The position numbers and the translations under genes were made by a program. From positions 1-8,425 of the forward strand of contig JAFAFZ010000625.1 of NCBI GenBank assembly GCA_023423215.1: a stretch of DNA of 8,425 nt, in the 5' to 3' direction. The notes beneath the pieces are model-generated. The model was not told the origin of the DNA and did no database searches. It saw only the letters and a program-made list of their open reading frames with translations. This stretch comes from Actinomycetes bacterium (GTDB taxonomy: Bacteria; Actinomycetota; Acidimicrobiia; Acidimicrobiales; Microtrichaceae). This document shows positions 4,722 to 8,425 of the stretch, piece after piece (position 1 is the first letter of the stretch; every line of letters starts with the position of its first letter).

Positions 4722-7108
4722 GGCTGCACCTCCGGCCCGCCGGTGGTCACGTCGGACTCGCGAGGTCTCGCGGCGACCGTGTCCTCGGCCGGCGCCCGGT
4801 CACGTGGCGTCACGATCGCCCTGGCCAGCGCGACGGCGCCGATCGCCGCGGCGACGAGCACGGTGATCTCGCCGAGCGTGTCGAAGCCGCGGAAGTCGAC
4901 GAGGATCACGTTGACGACGTTGCGGCCGTGGCCGTCCGGCAGCGACCGCGCCACGAGCTCGTCGGACACCGAGCGCGGCAGGCGCACGCCCGACGCGGCC
5001 ACGGCGAAGATGCACACGACGACGCCGACGGTGCCCGACACGAGCAGCCGGAAGCTGCGGCCGAGCCCGGTGGAACGCCGCTCGAACCGGTCCGGCAGGC
5101 GGCGCAGCACGAGCACGAACAGGACCGTGAACAGCGTCTCGACCGCGACCTGCGTGAGCGCCAGGTCGGGAGCGCCCTGCAGGACGAACAACGCCGCCAT
5201 GGCGTAGCCGGCGCCCGCCAGCGAGAGCGCGGCGGTGAAGCGGCGTCGGGTCACGGCGGCACCGAGCCCCGCGCCCACCATGATCGCCAGGATGAACACG
5301 ACCGCGACGAGCAGCGACGTGCTCGCACCGTCGCGCGAGAGCGAGTCCGAGAACGCCTCGCGCAGCGGGCCGGCCAGCACCACCAGGCCCGGCAGGCCGA
5401 AGACGGTGAGCAGGGTCACGCCCGCGTAGACCGGCAGCGAGCCGTTCTGCACGACGCCGGTGACGCGGTCCGCGAGCGCGTTCATGCCGCGTAGCGTCGC
5501 CAGGTAGATCGACGAGCCGCTGGGGATCCGGGCGCCGAGGGCGAGCGGTCCGGCCAGCACGCCACGCAGGGAGGCGAGGACGATCAGGCAACCACCGCCG
5601 ATGGTGATCGCCGTCAGCAGCAGGGGCGTGTTGAACCCGTGCCACAGCGCCAGGTGCACCGAGACCGCGGTGCCGGCCAACGCGTTGGTCCCGCCGCTCA
5701 TCAGCTCGTCGGCGAGCCGCGGGTACAGGCCGAGCAGCAGCGTGATCGACGCGAGCACCGCGCCGGGCAGCAGGAAGGTGGCTGCGGGCGTGCGCCCCGG
5801 GGCCACGGCGCGGCCGGTGCCCCTCAGCCCGCCGAGGAGCAGCCGGGCGCTGTAGGCGAAGGTGAGCATCGACGCGGCGACGATCCCGATCGTCACCCAG
5901 GTCGTGAGCTCCAGCGAGGACTCGACCACCGCGCCGTAGTCCTCCTCCTTCGCGATGAACCCGAAGGTCAGCGGGATGCCGGCCATGGAGGCGGCGCTCA
6001 GCACGGTGACCGTGATGAAGGGCCACCACTCCTTCGTCAGCCGTGGCAGCTCGCGCACGTCGCGGGTGCCGAGCTGGTGGTCGAGGATGCCGACGGACAT
6101 GAAGAGCGCGGCCTTGAAGACGCCGTGGGCGAGGAGCAGGGCGCACCCGGCGGTGTCGGCGTGCGGCGTGCCGATGCCGAACAGCACGAACATGAAGCCC
6201 AGCTGCGAGATCGTGCCGAACGCGAGCAGCAGCTTCAGGTCGTGCTGCTTCATCGCCCGGATGCCGCCGGCGAACATGCTGAACAGGCCGATGGCCACGA
6301 CGGTCGGCCGCCAGAACGGCACGTGGAGGAAGGCGGGGGAGAAGCGTGCCACCAGGTAGACGCCGGCCTTCACCATGGTCGCCGAGTGCAGGTAGGCGCT
6401 GATCGGCGTCGGGGCGACCATCGCGCCGGGCAGCCACGAGTGGAACGGGTACTGCGCGGACTTGGTGACGGCGCCGACCAGGATCAGGCCGAGGGCGACG
6501 GTCACGGTCGTTCCCGAGGGCGGGTTGCTCAGGATGGCGCTGAGCTCGTACGTGCCGGCCGCCTGTCCCAGCAGGACGAAGCCGACCAGCATCACCAGAC
6601 CACCGGCCCCGGTGATGAGCAGCGCTTGCAGGGCCGAGGCGCGGGCTCGCGAGGAGGTGTGCTGGTTGCCGATGAGCAGGTAGCTCGTGACCGAGGTCAG
6701 CTCCCAGCACAGGTAGAGCATGAGCAGGTTGTCCGCCAGGACCAGCCCGAGCATGGCGCCGCTGAACAGGGTGAGCAGGCCGATGAGGCGGCCGAGTCCC
6801 TGCTGCCGGGCGGGGAAGTAGCCGGCGGCGTAGACGAACACGGCCAGGCCGATGCCCGAGACCAGGAGGACCATCAGGAACCCGAAGCCGTCGAGGCGCA
6901 GGTCCATCGTTAGGTCGAGGGCCGGCACCCAGCGCAGGTGCTGCACGATCGCGCCGCCCCCCACGACGACGTTCGCCTGGGTGAGCAGCCACAGGAGCGT
7001 GGCGATCGGGGCGATGACGACGAGGCGCAGCGCACGTCGCCCGAGACGTTCGCCGCAGAGGATCGCCGTGCCGCCCACGACCCCGTGCAGCACGAGCAGG
7101 AGCCCCAT
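4718..7108 (-). CDS. mrpA: Mrp Na+/H+ antiporter subunit A (MrpA/MnhA)
   Basis: MrpA is the largest Mrp subunit, a NuoL-like antiporter module with extra C-terminal domains. The 796-residue product matches the size of unfused MrpA. Residues about 1-460 are the antiporter core. They hold Glu136 in CWELTSVTSYLLIG, Lys216 and His223 in TKSAQYPFHSWLPGA, Lys247 in SATMVKAGVYL, Lys292 in HDLKLLLAFGTISQLGF and Lys332 in HGVFKAALFM. Residues about 600-670 are the NuoJ-like part (LQGAPDLALTQVAVETLF, with Asp648 and Glu657). About 690-765 is the MbhE-like part (VNVILVDFRGFDTLGEITVL). An acidic tail follows. I placed the start at ATG 7108; an adjacent in-frame GTG at 7111 sits 8 nt after the GAGGAG at 7120-7125 and is equally possible. 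A frame open to 7198 would add a charged, non-family N-terminus and is rejected. The stop overlaps mrpB. Confidence 0.97.
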   Translation of the reverse strand: MGLLLVLHGVVGGTAILCGERLGRRALRLVVIAPIATLLWLLTQANVVVGGGAIVQHLRWVPALDLTMDLRLDGFGFLMVLLVSGIGLAVFVYAAGYFPARQQGLGRLIGLLTLFSGAMLGLVLADNLLMLYLCWELTSVTSYLLIGNQHTSSRARASALQALLITGAGGLVMLVGFVLLGQAAGTYELSAILSNPPSGTTVTVALGLILVGAVTKSAQYPFHSWLPGAMVAPTPISAYLHSATMVKAGVYLVARFSPAFLHVPFWRPTVVAIGLFSMFAGGIRAMKQHDLKLLLAFGTISQLGFMFVLFGIGTPHADTAGCALLLAHGVFKAALFMSVGILDHQLGTRDVRELPRLTKEWWPFITVTVLSAASMAGIPLTFGFIAKEEDYGAVVESSLELTTWVTIGIVAASMLTFAYSARLLLGGLRGTGRAVAPGRTPAATFLLPGAVLASITLLLGLYPRLADELMSGGTNALAGTAVSVHLALWHGFNTPLLLTAITIGGGCLIVLASLRGVLAGPLALGARIPSGSSIYLATLRGMNALADRVTGVVQNGSLPVYAGVTLLTVFGLPGLVVLAGPLREAFSDSLSRDGASTSLLVAVVFILAIMVGAGLGAAVTRRRFTAALSLAGAGYAMAALFVLQGAPDLALTQVAVETLFTVLFVLVLRRLPDRFERRSTGLGRSFRLLVSGTVGVVVCIFAVAASGVRLPRSVSDELVARSLPDGHGRNVVNVILVDFRGFDTLGEITVLVAAAIGAVALARAIVTPRDRAPAEDTVAARPRESDVTTGGPEVQP

Positions 7109-7161
7109 CACGGGCGGGTCTCCTCTGCGTTCGTGCGCGCGACGTGTCGCGTCGGTGTCAT
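7108..7161 (-). CDS. Candidate 17-codon leader ORF coupled to mrpA
   Basis: An ATG at 7161 is preceded by GAGGAG at 7166-7171 with a 4-nt spacer, and opens a 17-codon frame, MTPTRHVARTNAEETRP. Its TGA at 7110-7108 overlaps the mrpA start, either as TGATG with the ATG at 7108 or as GTGA with the GTG at 7111. The mrpA Shine-Dalgarno (7120-7125) lies inside this frame. The layout copies the overlapped junctions seen between all the mrp genes. It could therefore be a translated leader that couples or tunes mrpA translation. The peptide has no hydrophobic stretch or runs of one amino acid that would suggest classical attenuation. Short frames arise by chance, so expression needs proof. Confidence 0.4.
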   Translation of the reverse strand: MTPTRHVARTNAEETRP

Positions 7162-7195
7162 CGGTCTCCTCACGGCAACGGGTTCGATCTGACCA

Positions 7196-7212
7196 CACCG
7201 CCGGATGCGGTG
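7196..7212 (-). terminator. Small hairpin between the 119-residue ORF and mrpA
   Basis: CACCGC and GCGGTG form a 6-bp stem around a 5-nt loop, starting 13 nt after the stop of the upstream gene in the minus direction. No T-run follows. It might be a weak terminator, an mRNA-processing or stability hairpin, or chance. The remaining sequence up to the leader ORF shows no convincing promoter to my eye, so whether mrpA has its own promoter is open. Confidence 0.2.
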
Positions 7213-7225
7213 GGTCGGGGAGCGA

Positions 7226-7585
7226 TCAGTGCAGCGGAGGGGCGCGACGGCGCGCGCGAGGAGCGTGCGCGAGCGCGAGCGGCGCGCCACGGCGGGTGCG
7301 GCCCAGCGGTGTCGCCGCGACCAGTGCCCCGCACCAGGTGAGCAGCGCCAGCACCGCGGTGACGGTCGTCGCGCCGGGCGGGACGTCACGCACGACGGTG
7401 AGGACGTCCCGTCCCAGGTCCTGGACGGCCTGGTGCACCTCGGTGGGCTGCGACGCCGGGTCGACGGCTGCAGCACCGCCGCTCAGCAGCACCGCCACGG
7501 GCGCCAGCGCCAGCAGCACCCCCAGCAGGACCAGCGCCGGGACCGCTCCCCGTCGGAGGGGACGGAGACGGGTCGTGTGGTGCAT
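7226..7585 (-). CDS. Small two-helix membrane protein upstream of mrpA, function unknown
   Basis: The 119-residue product begins with a short basic stretch (MHHTTRLRPLRRG). One hydrophobic helix follows at about 14-36, an outside loop of about 35 residues (VDPASQPTEVHQAVQDLGRD and onward), and a second helix at about 71-92. The C-terminal tail is Arg-rich (GRTRRGAPLALAHAPRARRR). Both ends should be cytoplasmic by the positive-inside rule. I do not recognise a family, and it matches no Mrp subunit. It reads in the same direction as the operon, 117 bp before mrpA, so it may be co-transcribed and could be an accessory or regulatory membrane protein. The start at 7585 lies just after a good -10 element (TAGGAT) with only a weak AGGA upstream, so the transcript may have almost no leader. 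The signal-anchor pattern supports a real gene, but without homologues it stays uncertain. Confidence 0.6.
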   Translation of the reverse strand: MHHTTRLRPLRRGAVPALVLLGVLLALAPVAVLLSGGAAAVDPASQPTEVHQAVQDLGRDVLTVVRDVPPGATTVTAVLALLTWCGALVAATPLGRTRRGAPLALAHAPRARRRAPPLH

Positions 7586-7595
7586 GGCCGCTCTG

Positions 7596-7601
7596 ATCCT
7601 A
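7596..7601 (-). promoter_or_regulatory. Probable -10 element TAGGAT, minus strand
   Basis: Read on the minus strand this is TAGGAT, a strong actinobacterial-type -10 hexamer. Initiation about 7 nt downstream would fall near 7589, only a few bases before the ATG at 7585, implying a leaderless or near-leaderless mRNA. No clear -35 is seen at 16-19 nt spacing; the dyad at 7605-7618 fills the spacer. Confidence 0.45.
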
Positions 7602-7659
7602 GTGGAGCGAACCCGCTCGGCCGGGTCGCCTCCGACCGCGTTCGCGCCGCGGGGGCGGC

Positions 7660-7665
7660 TAGAAC
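7660..7665 (+). promoter_or_regulatory. Possible -10 element TAGAAC for the sensor kinase gene
   Basis: TAGAAC shares the TA.AA. pattern with TATAAT and ends 10 nt before the kinase ATG at 7676. Initiation 6-8 nt downstream would leave a leader of only a few bases. There is no Shine-Dalgarno before the ATG, which agrees with a leaderless start. The -35 is not recognisable. Confidence 0.35.
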
Positions 7666-7675
7666 GTCTCGGGTC

Positions 7676-8425
7676 ATGAGTGACGCCGCAACGGACGCTG
7701 ACTCCGCCGCGGGTGCGCCGACGGCGTCACCTCGCTGGCGCCAGCCGCCCCTGCGCGTGCGAGCAGCGGTGGCCTTCGGTCTGATGGCGCTGGTGCTCAG
7801 CGCCACCCTCGCGGTGGCGGCGTACGCCCTGGTGCGCGACAGCCTGCTGGACGAGCGACAGGGCGCCGCGGAGCGCCAGGCGTTCACCAACGCACGCCTC
7901 CTGCGCTCGCGGCTGGACCCGCTCCCCGCGGACATGAGCCAGCTGCTCTCGAGCCTGCAGCTGGGACCGACGGGCGATTCGCTGCTCGAGGTGGACGACC
8001 GGTGGTTCTCGAGCTCGGTGGACGTGACCTCGGCCGTGCTGCCGGCGCAGCTGTCCGCCGACGTCGCCGACGGACGCGTCGCGATGCAGCGGGTGCGCGT
8101 CGGCGAGGAGCCGGTGGTCGTGGTCGGCGTGCCGATCAACGCGGTCGACGCCCACTACTTCGAGGTGACGTCGCTGGCCGAGGTCGAGTCGACGCTGCGG
8201 ACCCTGGGCCGCTCGCTGCTGACCGCCGCGGCGGTCGCCACCGCCGTCGGCGCGCTCGTCGGATCGGGTCTGACCTCGGCCATCCTGCAGCCGCTGCGGC
8301 GCTTCGCTGACGTGGCGCGCCGCATCTCCGAGGGCGAGTCGTCGACCCGGCTCGACGAGGGGGGTGAACGCCTGGACGCCGGCGGCGACGCCGACCTGGA
8401 GCCGCTCGCAGCGTCCTTCAACGAG
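7676..8425 (+). CDS. HAMP-domain sensor histidine kinase, N-terminal part (continues beyond window)
   Basis: The frame opens at ATG 7676 and stays open for 250 codons to the window end. Residues 1-28 are a hydrophilic cytoplasmic N-terminus. A first membrane helix lies at about 29-52. An extracytoplasmic sensor region of about 125 residues follows, beginning with a charged helix (RDSLLDERQGAAERQAFTNA), and a second helix lies at about 180-203. The HAMP linker starts at ILQPLRRFADVARRISEGE (203-221), with its conserved proline at 206. DADLEPLAASFNE at the end matches the second HAMP helix that precedes the phospho-acceptor His region in actinobacterial kinases of the MtrB type. The DHp and ATPase domains are outside the window, so kinase activity is inferred from the HAMP pattern. 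It is divergent from the Mrp side and may sense an envelope, salt or pH signal; that is inference from position only. A response regulator gene probably lies nearby but is not in the window. Confidence 0.85.
   Translation, partial: MSDAATDADSAAGAPTASPRWRQPPLRVRAAVAFGLMALVLSATLAVAAYALVRDSLLDERQGAAERQAFTNARLLRSRLDPLPADMSQLLSSLQLGPTGDSLLEVDDRWFSSSVDVTSAVLPAQLSADVADGRVAMQRVRVGEEPVVVVGVPINAVDAHYFEVTSLAEVESTLRTLGRSLLTAAAVATAVGALVGSGLTSAILQPLRRFADVARRISEGESSTRLDEGGERLDAGGDADLEPLAASFNE

Larger units (their letters stand above)
7586..7675. promoter_or_regulatory. Divergent promoter region between the Mrp-side gene and the sensor kinase
   Basis: This 90-bp region separates two divergent starts. It must hold the kinase promoter and probably the promoter of the 119-residue ORF, and perhaps of the whole Mrp operon. 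It contains the -10-like TAGGAT (minus, 7601-7596) and TAGAAC (plus, 7660-7665). Small dyads are GAGCG-AACC-CGCTC at 7605-7618 and GCCGC-GGGG-GCGGC at 7646-7659. One regulator bound here could control both directions. Confidence 0.5.

Noticed and set aside
5639..6913. Long plus-strand open frame (424 codons) antisense to mrpA
   Set aside because: It is the same low-complexity mirror frame, opposite conserved MrpA sequence.
7108..7198. N-terminal extension of MrpA to an ATG at 7198
   Set aside because: It would add 30 charged residues before the first helix, unlike family members, and lacks a good ribosome-binding site. The start at 7108/7111 has GAGGAG and the family N-terminus.
1..8425. CRISPR arrays, tRNA or rRNA genes, insertion sequences, phage or defence genes
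   Set aside because: I saw no repeat-spacer pattern, cloverleaf, rRNA core sequence, transposase motif or terminal repeats on either strand.

Overview
The window is GC-rich with strongly G/C-biased third codon positions, densely packed genes and several apparently leaderless starts. This suggests a high-GC actinobacterium. I cannot name the genus from the sequence.

The centre (about 1064-7108, minus strand) is a complete seven-gene Mrp (Mnh, CPA3-family) cation/proton antiporter operon in the order mrpA-B-C-D-E-F-G. All seven subunits are full length and keep the charged membrane residues expected of the family. Every junction between them is a 4-bp stop/start overlap: ATGA at A/B, B/C, D/E and E/F, and GTGA at C/D and F/G. 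The subunits are therefore probably translated as one coupled unit. MrpA and MrpD are the NuoL/M/N-like antiporter modules, MrpC is the NuoK-like subunit, and MrpB, E, F and G are small membrane subunits of the same complex. The complex exchanges cytoplasmic Na+ (or another monovalent cation) for external protons, giving salt tolerance and pH homeostasis.

Upstream of mrpA on the same strand lie a candidate 17-codon leader ORF whose stop overlaps the mrpA start, and a 119-residue two-helix membrane protein that I do not recognise. A 90-bp divergent control region (7586-7675) separates that gene from a plus-strand HAMP-type sensor histidine kinase. Only the first 250 residues of the kinase (sensor and most of HAMP) are inside the window. 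The kinase could sense an envelope or ionic condition and control the operon beside it, but this is inference from position only.

On the left, a 62-residue single-helix membrane protein (plus strand) converges on mrpG. Upstream of it is a 317-bp divergent region (524-840) with several inverted repeats. Beyond that is the 5' part of an unrecognised minus-strand gene that runs off the window start.

I found no tRNA, rRNA, CRISPR array, insertion sequence or phage gene. The core is a well-known system and I do not claim a new one. The items most worth checking are the leader ORF before mrpA, the two small membrane proteins and the dyad-rich control regions.
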